64,000 nt of DNA from Macropodus opercularis (Eukaryota; Chordata; Actinopteri; Anabantiformes; Osphronemidae), in NCBI GenBank assembly GCA_030770545.1, contig CM061098.1, forward strand, positions 7,148,001 through 7,212,000. Reading direction: 5' to 3'. The position numbers and the translations under genes were made by a program. The notes beneath the pieces were generated by a model, which did no database searches, was not told where the DNA came from, and saw nothing but the letters and a program-made list of their open reading frames with translations. Shown here one piece after another: positions 24,801-37,249 of this stretch; within the stretch, counting starts at the first letter, position 1; every line of letters starts with the position of its first letter.

Positions 24801-27800
24801 AGTGAAAACTAACTAACAAACTAACAGCTAATTATTAAGTCAAGAGGTGCTGGGTGACAATTATTGTACAGCTGTTTACATCTGTTTGTAGTTGCTGTGC
24901 TGATATTCAGGCAGGAAGGCAAATATGTGTGTTTAGTAAAATGATAACCCTCCCATGTAAAGGCCTGATACACAAATATTGCTACACTAAGAGACGTGAG
25001 TGTGTTTACGTGAGCGAGGGAGATGTGCACTGGCAGCGCTGAATGCAGTCAGGCGCATCCAGCCCATGGACAGGCATGTGCAAGCACACAGAGCCACATA
25101 AACTGCAGCGAGAGCCGGAAGAGGTGAAGCAGGGGAGGTGGCTGAGCGGGTTAGTTGGCCAATACCGTAAGAGCGCTGGTCGCCATGGGAACACATCGAT
25201 TATTTAACAGTTTGGATGAAGCCTGCGCCCGGCACTTGGCAAGGTTCCGTGGGAGTCTTTGTAGCTTCACTGTCCCAAGGGTCTGCAGCCAGGCGAGTGT
25301 TGTGTGGTGTAATGCCACCGGGACGCGATGCACATCCACAGTGAAGCTAAGAGTCATGGCCATGCACAAGCTGCACTGACAGAAGAGCGAGACGATGGAT
25401 TGATAAGCAGGTGGGCGAACGAATTAGGGAGAGAGAAAAAGAAGTGGATTTTAGTCCCTGGTGGTCAGTGCGGACATGTCCCAGTGATCCTGTGCTGGGA
25501 AGACTGTCTGCACACCTCAGAACAGCTGTGTGTCTTCTGCGATTGTTGTCGTGCCACGTCTTTGTGAATGGGCGTCCACAAAGTCCCAAAAGGCGTTTAG
25601 GCAGCCCACAACTAAAGGGCAGACCTCTTGGGTTCTCTGCTCTAACTGCTGATCACTGTGGAGTAGTTGGGCTTAGCAGATATCTTTTTCTTATACTGCA
25701 GACTTGTAATAAAAATCCTAACGTGCCTGTTACCGTCGTATTTGTCGCTGGTTGTTTTCGCTGTGTCAGGTTTCGGAGTGGTGAACGCGAGTCAAGTTTC
25801 ATAACTAGTTGAACTTACATTTGACTCAGATCCAGGTCCCGCGGCTCAAGTCTACAACCGTGGCACCGCAGCGCATCTACAACCTTTCACTACCTCACAT
25901 ATTGATTCTCCACAAGTTCCCTGACCCACATTCACCTGCAACACACTGACAGACTTTCCCATCTCCTCCGGGGTTGACATCAGTCTACACAAGACTGATT
26001 TTGTCTTCACCTACGATCCGTAAACCTACCTCCTATAATAGCAAACATCAAATAATGTAAATGAATAATTGTCCCCCTGCTCTGAAGGACCGTTATATGT
26101 TACTGTTAGACTGTTTTATCCGCTGTCCCTTCAGCAGGTTACCAGCTGGCTAAAGAAGTTAATCCATTCTGTTCCAACATACCTGACTAAACAAACTCGT
26201 TTTGAGATTATGCATGTTGAGATTATTTTCCATTGTTTCTTTGAGTTTGGCTGTCATGTGAGATTCAGATAGAGGGATTACGCAGCAATCATAGCCACAA
26301 TTCTGTTCCCTGCAGCTGACAGTGGCTTTGTCTTTCAGCTGAACTTGTAGTTTCAGTGCTTTCACTGTTTAACACTGGTCCAGTGATATGATATGAATAA
26401 GAGCTGCGTGTATTACACTGTAACAGGTGTATTTTGTCATGTGGTAGTAGTGGACTCAACAAGGATAACAGCAACTGAACACATTCCACTGTGCTGCCCT
26501 GAGGCTGTTTCATCGCTTCTTTCTCTATGGGTTTTACTTCAGGGTTTCATTAACAAAACACGTTCACTAACACGACCGCTGTGACTCGGGTTCTAAGACG
26601 AAGGGGGGAAAAGAGCAGCGCAAACATGAGAAATGTGCAAACACAAGCATGGATGTGGGCATCTGTTACCCGTATGCAGATTACGACGAAGGCCTGATTG
26701 TGCTGACTGGTAGGGGAGGTGGTGCAGCCACAGCTGTCCAGAGTCATAGCACATCACCACAAAGTGGGGCCGCTCAGATCTACAGCTGCTGTTTACCTGG
26801 AAAGCAAACTTCATTACCACGCAGCTCACTCTCACCACAAAGTGTGGAGGGGTGAGATGGCGCCTGCTCAGCTTGGGAGCTGCTAAATATATGAGGCCTC
26901 TAAGTCCACATGATAATGGATCAATATGTATCCTCACACCTTTAACACTTTGTATTAATCACTTCTCAAGTAACCCTCAGCTTAGTTAATTTATTTTCCT
27001 ATTACATCTGACCTCAGATAATGTTGTACCACCAATTTTAGATATTTATATCCCTATTTCCATTTGTTTTGTCCTATTATTCTTGATTTGAGCCTGTTTA
27101 TATTGCCCTCTGTAGATATTAGGAACAGGTAGGGATAAGATAGGCAGCTAGTGATTTTCTTCTCAGTGTTAGACCTTGGGAAGTGTAAAGTCCCCATGCA
27201 ACACTGTCAGCATCCCCTCACCCACTCAGTTCAATCAGATCAATAGAAAATAGCCAATGTGCTGAGCTAGAGGACGAGCATCAAGCTGCTCCTCAAGCGA
27301 CCAGTGCGGCTCGTCCTTCACACTCTGGCAGATTTTCTCTCAGGTCTGCTCTCATAGCATCTTCGTTTCTGAAAGAAACACCAGGTGGATACAATACAAC
27401 AATGGCGCACAGAAGAACTGTTAATTAGCCTGTGAAACTAAGCATGAGGCGCTTAAGGTTGGGCCCCACTGGGTTTTCAAGTCCGATTCAGATACTCTCC
27501 TATAAAAGAATCATTTAAATTTTACATGAACTCAGAGAGAACAACATCAACGTTTTCCCCAGTACAGTATTTCTATCAAACTCTCAACTAAACTATTAAA
27601 CATCAGAATACATTAGCCTAGACATCGAACAAATCACTACTGGCTGGTCTGGTTGTTATTTTTACTATTTTTAAAGGCAAAAAAGTATCAGATAACTGTG
27701 AAAAGCCTTCAACGCCATAATCCAGTATGACATCTTTTGAGGTCCTGTTTTATCCGACCAGCAGTAACCAACCCAAAAATATTCAGCATGTGATGAAATA

Positions 27801-30800
27801 AAACTGAAATATAAGCAAGTGCTCACATAAATCAGCTCATTTTGACGTAATTGCAATAATAAAACCCTGAACTGATATTTAAAACATATTTACTTCTGCA
27901 CACAGTCGTTGAATGCGTATCTTTTTGTGTGTGATACTACATGGTGTGCGATGTGAGAGTGAGAAGGAGGGGTTGATGCTGGATAATGATGTTCCCAACA
28001 GCTGGAACACAAGTGGGTTTGTTTTACGAGGTGACTGCAGGACGTCAGGCTGTGTCAGTTAATAAGCTGTGGTCTCTGTGCCCCACTCCTCATTCTCAGT
28101 CCTCACACCTTCCCAACCTCACCCTTCAGCACAGTCGCAGCCCGAAGGAGACTAAGCAACTGTTCCCATGGTATCCGCTGGCTTCGCTCCCAAGCGATAG
28201 TGTTTGTGGCGCATTACGTTTGTACGCTGCCGTCCTCACACGCTGAGATAATGTGTATCTCTTCATATTCGCAGGCTAACCCTCCCCCCATCATCGTCAA
28301 CGCAGACTCACTAGATGCAGGGCCTTATGTAAGTATCTGTTCTCCCTCTCTCTCTCTGTACAGTATGTCTCTCGCTCATTCACACTCCCTGTGCGTCTGC
28401 GCATGAGCTTGTCTTTTTGTGCGTGTGTGTGGATGCAAAGGCCTCCTCCTGGTAGCAACATGCCGTTCGCCATGTGGACCAACATCTATCATCCAGCTGA
28501 CCCTGTGTGTTTGTGAGGAATGAGCATTCTGCAGTAGCACGTTTAGCACCACTGTGTACGACATAAATATACTTTGGATTATTACACATCAGGAAATCAT
28601 GGTGGTAAATGTGTCTGTGCATCCAAACACACATGGTGATGGATTTAGCTAAAACATTAGCATGCTGCCCTTCGTTCTAAGTGTATTTTCGTAATTTTCA
28701 TTATGTGTTATTAAACCTTGTGTTTTTTACTTTGGCAGGTAAATGGCAGTGATGGGATGTATAAATATGAGGAGATCATCTTAGAGAGGGTAAGTGCCAG
28801 TGAAATCTTTCCCCACATTTTCCATCCCTCTTTTAGACTCCGTCCGTTCTGCATGATGGATGGATTTCTACTTGCCACTAGGGGGTGGTAAGCGGCTCCA
28901 GCTTCACTAATTGAGCCTAAAAAACCTGAAAAACAAAGAGAAATCTCAGGACGTGTAGATAAGCACGAGAATCATTTGAAATAGGTGCGAGTGAAGTCAG
29001 AGCCGTTACATCACTGAAGTGAAATGTCTCATGTGTGATGTCTCATGTGAGTATGAGCACAGAATAAGGCCAATGAGGCACAGTTTTACATAATCCTAAT
29101 GCACATGTCATCAGCAGACGGCAGAGATGTAAAGTGCACTTCCTTTCAGTTGTTGAGCAGACACCACTGCACTTGTCAGTGGTGGTTCAGCTTGTAGTGG
29201 CAGAGCTATATGTTTCTGCTCTCATTATTCCACCCACATATAGAGGCACCTCCAAAGCCATCACAGATGTACGGTATCTCTCTGCCCCTTTCACTCTAAG
29301 TGGCATCTCTGCAGCCAGAAAGCTTAAATAAACTATGCAAAGCCACACTTTAAAAGGTCTGTGGGTGTGTAACATTTGGTGGTATGGCCCAGTGTGCTGC
29401 TCTCAGCTCCAGAGGCCTCAGTCTCCCTCTGTCCTGATTTGTTGCGACTGTTTCTCATTAATTATAGAAAATAATAAAGTGAAGCCTTTCTCAACTGTCT
29501 TGTTTGCTGCCTTTCTCTGTGGCCATGCCTGCATGAAGCGGCATCGTGGCCGTGCCCAGTGGATCCAAATGGGTCCTCTCGTCATTTCTTGACAGGAGTG
29601 ACAAACGTTGGAGGTGTCTATCACCTGCAGAGGCTGTGCTTCATGCAATAGAAATTATGCTTCTCAAATGATCTTTACTTCAGATCACACATTTGCTGGC
29701 ATTTCTCGTGCATCTCTGCGTGACATTCTGAATGAAGTGCCTTCTTCTGATGTAATCAGAAATCCACAAAAAATGAAAATGGAAATGTCAATCATAACTT
29801 TTGTGCAGGGGAACTCTGGCCTTGGCTTTAGCATTGCTGGAGGAATAGACAATCCCCACATTCCTGATGATCCGGGGATCTTCATCACCAAGATAATCCC
29901 AGGAGGAGCGGCTGCTATGGATGGACGGCTAGGGTAAGGTCCCCTCTTCACCAGCTTACCTTCCTCCTCTTCGTCGTCTCCTCCTTTCTCTCCTCTTTAA
30001 CACTCACCCCCACCGTGTCCCACCAGGCAATGGTGTGTGGGAGGCAGAGTTTCTACGGCCCTCTGTCCCCAGGCTCTGAGTGTTTCCTCAAAGTTATGAT
30101 TCACTGAAACATGCTAAGTTAATCTACAGAATGCTTTGTGTTGTATGTGCTTAGGAGGATTCTGACGACACCACATGCTTGGACCTCTCGCTGCATCCAT
30201 CCACTAAATGAACTCCATTGCTTCTATATTTTGTTTGACAAGCGGCTATGCCTGACATGTACTTTTCTCTCTGCAGGGTTAACGACTGTGTGCTGCGTGT
30301 GAATGAAGTGGATGTGTCTGAAGTGGTGCACAGTCGGGCAGTGGAGGCCTTAAAGGAGGCGGGGCCCGTGGTGCGGCTGCTGGTCCGACGGAGACAGGCC
30401 CCACCTGAGACAATTCTGGAGGTCAACCTGCTGAAAGGGCCTAAAGGTCTGATAACATGCTTAAATAGAAATATAATCTACATAATTTACATTAAATTCA
30501 CATTGTGATATTATTGAACACAGTGTTGCAATTGGTGATTTAATAAACAATACTAATAGTACAAGTTGACGTTGGCATAACACACACACTGATACATTCT
30601 ATATTATATAGACTGCTGTTGTAAGCATGTAATTACTAATAAGTGATTTCATGGGGTTTATTTGAAAGTGTATAACTTTAGAGGTGATTCTAGGTACACT
30701 TATTGATTACGCAACGGTGTGTGTTATGTAACCAGGGCTGGGATTCAGCATCGCTGGAGGGATCGGGAACCAACACATCCCAGGAGACAACAGCATCTAC

Positions 30801-33800
30801 ATTACCAAGATTATAGAAGGAGGAGCTGCCCAAAAAGATGGACGACTTCAGACTGGAGACCGCCTGCTAGCTGTACGAGAAAATAGCAGTAGTTGTGTGA
30901 TAACAACATCTACTGAGCACCATATGGATGTTTATGGACATGTGAAGTGCACCAGTTATCTGTTCGTAGCCTCACGGTTTCAAACTCGCTAGGACAGACG
31001 ACATCCATCAGCATTTAGGGTTTTGTGCATGATCAATGAGGGCAGCCCCACCGTTATTAACATAGATTTTTACAGACGTTCATTCATTAGTATTTGTTTT
31101 AAATGAATTTTATTAGTGTTAAACTTTGTAACTTCACATATATTATGTCAGTAGCAATTCCTTTACAATGCTTCAGAGTAACCAGAATGATTTAAAACTT
31201 TTTGCTGACAGGATTTTCTTAGAGCTGAGTCTTAAAAGACAGTTCAGAAGATCCTCCCACTGCTTTTGACCTCTCTTAAAGCTGTACAACACCAGCCTTT
31301 CGCTCAGATGCTGAAATGTACCTTTAAGCTGTGATTCATTATTGTGTTGGCTGGTGTGATGGCGGCTGTGATGTGTGATGTTGTCACAGTGTAGCGACAA
31401 GAGGTGTTGATAAAAGCATCCCTCCTCCTTTTCTTCCCGACAATCGCTGCCCTCAGGTGAACAACATTGTGCTTCAGGACGTGCGCCACGAGGAGGCGGT
31501 GGCTGCGCTGAAGAACACCTCTGATATGGTTTACCTCAAGGTGGCCAAGCCTGGACCTGTGCATCTCAATGACATGTACGCCCCTCCAGACTACTCCAGC
31601 AGTACGTATCTACCTCTTCTCGCTGTCTTACATGTCGCCCATGCTTATTTTCACCAACCCATAATTAGCCAGCTCAAAAACTAGAACAGAAATACACCAA
31701 AGGGTCCACATCGAGGCCCATGTTAGCTCAGGAACTTGTTTATCATCATCGGAGATGGTTCAGCAAACCTGCATTAATGTTTTGTTGGACCAGTGTTCTC
31801 TCCCTAAAACTGCTATGGCCAGACACCCACGTAGTGAATGTAGTGAATGCTTGCACACACACATTCACAATCCTTCCCACAGCAACAACAAGCGCAGTTC
31901 TCTGCCTCCCACTGAGTGTGGATGGTTTCTCACATCCCACCTGCTCATGAGAGCCCACGATCTTCAGCTGCAGCAACTCAAATTTCCACCGAATGGTGAT
32001 TTAGCATTAGAGGGGGCTGTTGAGGGATTCTTGTTTTCTGTAAATGTTCTTGTATGTTGCTGTCATCAGGGGTCAAGCGAGCCCTTAATACAGACCTAGT
32101 CCCCTCTGAGTCTCAGCACAACTCATGGTCAGGTGATCTGAATTTGAAGCGCACATTACCTTCTGCTAGCACGGCAAACTTGTCAGGCTTACGCCGTCCT
32201 GGTGTTGCACCTGTGTTGTAATCATTCTTTCCTTCCCGCTACTGGCCTGGCCCTCCCTCCAGCCTTCCCCACCATGGTGGACAACCACGTCAGCCACAAC
32301 TACATGGGGCCGATGGAGCCTAAGCCCGTGTACCCGCCGCCCCAGGTCACCCCGTCCAGGTACTCGCCGGTTCCACGACACATGCTTGGGGAGGAAGACT
32401 TCACAAGGTAGGTTAAAGGCCGGTCCCCCACAAATGACTCTCTTCCCACACGTTACACCATGAGATTTGAATACTCACTTCACACACAGAACTGACCTGA
32501 AGCTTACTGCAGCGGTGTTGGAGCTCAACTATCACATTAAATTCAGTTTCTGATCCATTCTGAAGTATTTTGGGAGAGTTCCTCTTTTTCTTGTAACCTT
32601 AATTTTGTCGTCTTCTTGAAGGTGTTGTGTTTTCTTGATACATGCACGGTTTAAAGTTTTCCCTTGACGTGCTTGCCAGTGCTTCATTTACGTTCCGGTG
32701 CCCAGTGTATAATAGCTGGACAGTGTGTGGCGGCTGTGTACTGAAAGAGGCCTCTTGTCACGTCTTGTATTTGTTATGACTGAGGATTAACATTTGACCT
32801 CCTATCCAAGTACTGGATCAGATCTAGCATTCATAGGGCTTGATTGGAGTGTCCCACGAGGCCTTGAGTCATCATAACCTACAACTCTGGGGAGGAGGCC
32901 GTACTCCTCCGTGTCTGTGCGTGTGACAGTATGCAGGCGTTTATGCATGTCTGCGTGTTGTGGACTGGATGTGTGAATGCGTTACTGGATGAGTCTTAGT
33001 TGTGTGACTACAATGTCCTTGTACAAGCTGTCTACATGACTTCTATGTACATTTGTGGCATCTATGTTGGTATGTGTGCTTTATTTGTGTCCTACACTTG
33101 TCCCATTCACTGTGATTCCTGTACCCCACAGCAGGGCTGAGCCTATTTACAGTGTCATCCACAAATCTGGGGACAGCAGGGTGCCCCAGGCCCTCTACAG
33201 AGGCTTCTGTCCTTCCCCTGCTCCCTTGTGCCAAGGTCCACTCCCCTTCTCTAGCAGGTACTAACCTAGTCCATCACGCTTGCTCAGCTAACCCGCCTCC
33301 CTATAGCTCAGCATCTGGATTTGACATCAGGCAGGAGTAGAGCCAGAAAGGGACATCGTCTCGCCAGTAGTATGCTTTGCCACATTTGTGTGCAAATTAC
33401 GTAGAACAAATAGAGAGGGGCAACAAGCAGATGAGAAAAAAAGAGGGAGCTGGGGAGTAGATATCTGTGTTGACGGGCTAGCAGGGCTTTCTCTTAGATT
33501 ATTTTATTTGCCGGTACTTTATGTGACATGGCATTATGGTCAGTTCATATTCAGTTAGTGTTTAATCCTTATGGCAACACACAAAATGTGTTCACAGCTA
33601 GGATTTTCAAACTATTGCACCCTTTTTGGCTTACTTTAAAGTGGAGTTGTACCCGCTCGTCACAAACACAACTCCACAGGAGTGCAGGCAAAAGGGCTTC
33701 ACGCTCCCACAAGCTGCTCAGTTCCATCTCTCAGGAGGCAGCGATAACACTAAGCCTCTATCTCGGGCCAAGCTGCTTTCACTGGTGGCTACTGCTGAAG

Positions 33801-36800
33801 ACAATAATATACATGATATTTATGACCGTGCTTGTTTTTTAATCTTTGGCATTACTGAACGTGCAAAGACCTCCTGTTTGTTTGGCTTATTTGTTTTGTT
33901 TGTCATTACATTATAATCATAACAGTTTTGTCCACTGTGCATCCCCTCATGGATGAATGATTGATGTGTGTGTGTGAATCACTGCTTTTACGTAATCTGT
34001 TTGTGTTAAATTGTCTGTATTATGTAACATATAGTATATGTCATGCACTGATACCGTCCTGTGTTCTCCTATTTGAGAGCAGGACAGAGCCTTATTTAAA
34101 GCAAGCTGAGGCGTTGGAAAGAAAGGGCCGTACAGGAGGACACATACTCTGCTTTGCGACTGGAAAGTTTTGCGCGCTGCCCTGTGTGCAATATGTAAAT
34201 ATAAACAAAGTCTTGCTGTTACCATAAATGTAACGGTGAGTAAAAGTGCGATCCAGCCGACAGACCAGTACCAGCAGAAATCCTGTAGCTGCCACGATTC
34301 ATCTGTGCTCTGGGAAAACCAGGCCATGCACTCAGGTCTAACCCCTCTCATCACCCATCCTGCCAGCACCAATCACAAACACATACTACACACTGAGGGA
34401 TTTGCTTATAATGTGTTGACATATATGAGCACACATGCTTCAGGCGCAATGCACAATCTCACACATACCCATAGGTATAGACTACGCGATAATCAGCAGT
34501 GCAAATGAAAATGACCCACATACTGTGACCATGCATGCACCTGTGTCTCTGCTCTGTCCGCTGTACAATCTGACATTGTCTCAGAAGACATCATGGCTGA
34601 TCCCGATCACAGCAGATGAGCATCCAGCGCCATCAGACTGACAGGCCGACAGAAGACGCCTCCCTCCAGCCCAAGCAGCTTTTCTATTGGCTCTGACCAG
34701 GAGGGGTCATTTTAGTTTGATGCTATAGTGAGCACAGGCTTCCACAGAAGTGGAGCAGGCTGTTTGTGCGGGATGAATCAGAGCTGGTATAGAGCCTGTC
34801 CCCATCTTCACATCCCCCTCACTAATGATGCACCCCCCCATCCTCCTTTTCTTCATCTAATATTCTCCCTAATATTTTTGGAGATCTGTTATAATAAAGT
34901 GGGGACAGTGGACACAATCGCTTAAGTAACCATCTCCCCTCTAACAGTGTGATCAGTTGTTAGTAAGTAACAATTCTTTTACTCGCGCTGCTTTGTTCAG
35001 CCACAGCGTGTGTAGATGTAAAAGTCTGTGGTCTGTGGCAGTGGGTGAGCTAATCAGTAACTTCACTGAGTGTCACACGCAGAAACCAAAAGCTGGTCAG
35101 CCATTCATGACAAACAATGACCCTATTATTTATTTAGGAGAAAATGAAAGCACTGACTGCAGATTCACCTGAGGACACGTCTTAGATGTTAATCATTCTT
35201 CAATTCAGACAGACTGTGTATCACGAGTGCAGTGAATATATATTTTCTATGTCAGTAAACTGGCAACACAATGGCTGCAGAAGAATGAAGCAGTATTTTA
35301 ATTTTATCTGTATATGCTTCTGTAGATAAGCTGACGTGATCCATTTGGGGAAAGGGAGAGATAAAGTGCAGTGAAAGGTAGTGGCTGTCTGTGGAAAATG
35401 GCGTCCATCTGCAGTGTCCACCATTAATCAGCCAAGCAGAGTCAATTAATGGGCTGAGTCCAGGCCAGCCTGACCCGCTGAACCCCGCAGTCCAGTTATC
35501 CATTCGCAGCCTCAGTACTGAGCTCCAGCCAAACACTGAAGCAGACAGGGAAAATAAAGTGGTGGGGTGGGGGCTTGGTTCTGAATTGGAGAGAAAAAGT
35601 CACAGGAGAAACGCCTGAGCAGCAGGAAAGGGTTTATACCGCTCTATAATTGTTTACATTCTTGGCATGGATAAAAGGCAAAGAGGGGAGGGAGGGGACG
35701 TGGGTCTTATGATAGGGAGGGAGGATTTGATCCCTGCATTTAAAAGACTTGGAATTCACTCCCATTTTCCATCGAACTAGTCGGGTGATCCACATCCTAT
35801 GAATGAACAGTGCATGCAGAAACATGCAGGCACACTGCACCTATGAAAAGAAGCACTAAATGGGAGTTAATAAGTATTTCCAAATATTTCACATTAGTCT
35901 ACATGTTGCTTTCCTTTGAAAGTCCCGCCTGCTGTCCTGCATGCAGCCAGGTCACAGACTTTCAGGGCATGAAATCAAAGGCCTCAGTTTCAGTTTGTGA
36001 GTTCCTTAGTTTGTTTACACTCTGACAAATTAGCAAGGAGCTTCTGGAAGTCTGTCTGCCTTGTCTCCAGAGGGCCTGGCTGACAGATAGGAATGCTAGT
36101 GTGTTGTACTTGTAAATGGGGGCTGGACCCAAAGCAGCATCAGGGCAGAGATGAGGATGAGGAAGAGCGAGAAAGGGGCTCAAGCTTGATATTTTCTTAC
36201 ATCTGACTGCTGATGCTCTACATGTAAATCAACACTAGTTATTCCACATTTATGTTAGTGCAGAATTTGGAGCCTTTTCCTTTACATTGAAACAAGAATG
36301 GTGCCTGCGGGAGCGTTAGGGTTAAGTGTTAAGTCTCGCCTTGCCGGTGATGATAGGGAGAGAACATCTGTGACAGCCCAAAGAGGAGCTGTTTCCCATC
36401 ACAGCACACAAGGATAAAATAGGGACCACCGGGCTCTGAACACGGGAGCTTATGGGACTGTAGCCCCTTTCTCAGTGGAAGAGGGGTTGGGAAGCACCGC
36501 TGAGGTCAGCCATAGCCAACATGTTCACGGTCAACATCTCATCTTCCATGTCGCTGGTGAGGAGTCTGCCTGAACGCACAGTTAAGAAATGCTCTTTCAG
36601 AAGCAAGCACCGGATCCGGATCCCAAGGTAACCATGGAAATCTGTGTGCCTCATTAAACAGGGATGTAAAAGCTTGGCAAACAAAGTGAGGATATTTAAA
36701 GCTTCACAAATCGTTTGGCTTTGGTTATCGCGTTTTTTTATTTATTTTTAGTACTAATAAATTTAGGGAAGAAAGCTAGAACATAATGGAGTTAATGTTT

Positions 36801-37214
36801 TAAGCATTGTTAATACAGTTGGAATGAATCTGTCCCTCATTTGGGCTTTATTTTTTAAATACGACTACTAAGAAATCCTGCAGACCCCAATCGCAACTAA
36901 TGGTCCTGAGTTGGGTTAATTTAAATTAAATCCAGTCTTTAAGTCTGGTTCTTTTTGTAGGCACAGTTTTGCTCTTTAGGTCTTACTCTTCATCCCCTTT
37001 AGATTTTTCCACTCAGTGATGTGTATGATTCTGAAGTCTGGAATGCCGTCTCAGCTGCCGTCGGTGGGAAAATGGTCTAACGGCAACTTAGAGAGCAGCC
37101 ATTAGGGTTTGAGTGGGAATTGTTCCTGTTCACCGCAGGCTACAGCAGAGAGAAGACCACTAATGGAAAACATGCAGGGTTTTCTCTTAAGAAAGGAAAC
37201 TCTGCTCGTACATA

Positions 37215-37249
<35 letters not shown>

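Larger units (their letters stand above)
11431..28274. other. Large dlg3 intron (16.8 kb); no gene supported
   Basis: No recognisable coding exon was found on either strand. Content seen: a CA-repeat at 15862-15892, a TCCA/TCCG tetranucleotide run near 22650-22691, a G-run near 24127-24138 and several T or AT runs. The longest open frames (for example 25411-25812 +, 13093-13332 + and 12169-12501 -) have biased composition or open shadow frames on the other strand, and no known domain. Regulatory elements may lie here but cannot be identified from one sequence. Confidence 0.55.

Noticed and set aside
25411..25812. 133-codon + strand open frame in the large dlg3 intron
   Set aside because: It starts with GTG rather than ATG, has no recognisable domain, and opposite-strand frames are also open, as expected by chance in GC-richer DNA.
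29608..29808. Open frame running into PDZ1 from the preceding intron
   Set aside because: It is intronic read-through; a good acceptor at 29808 and the conserved exon boundary explain the start of the exon.
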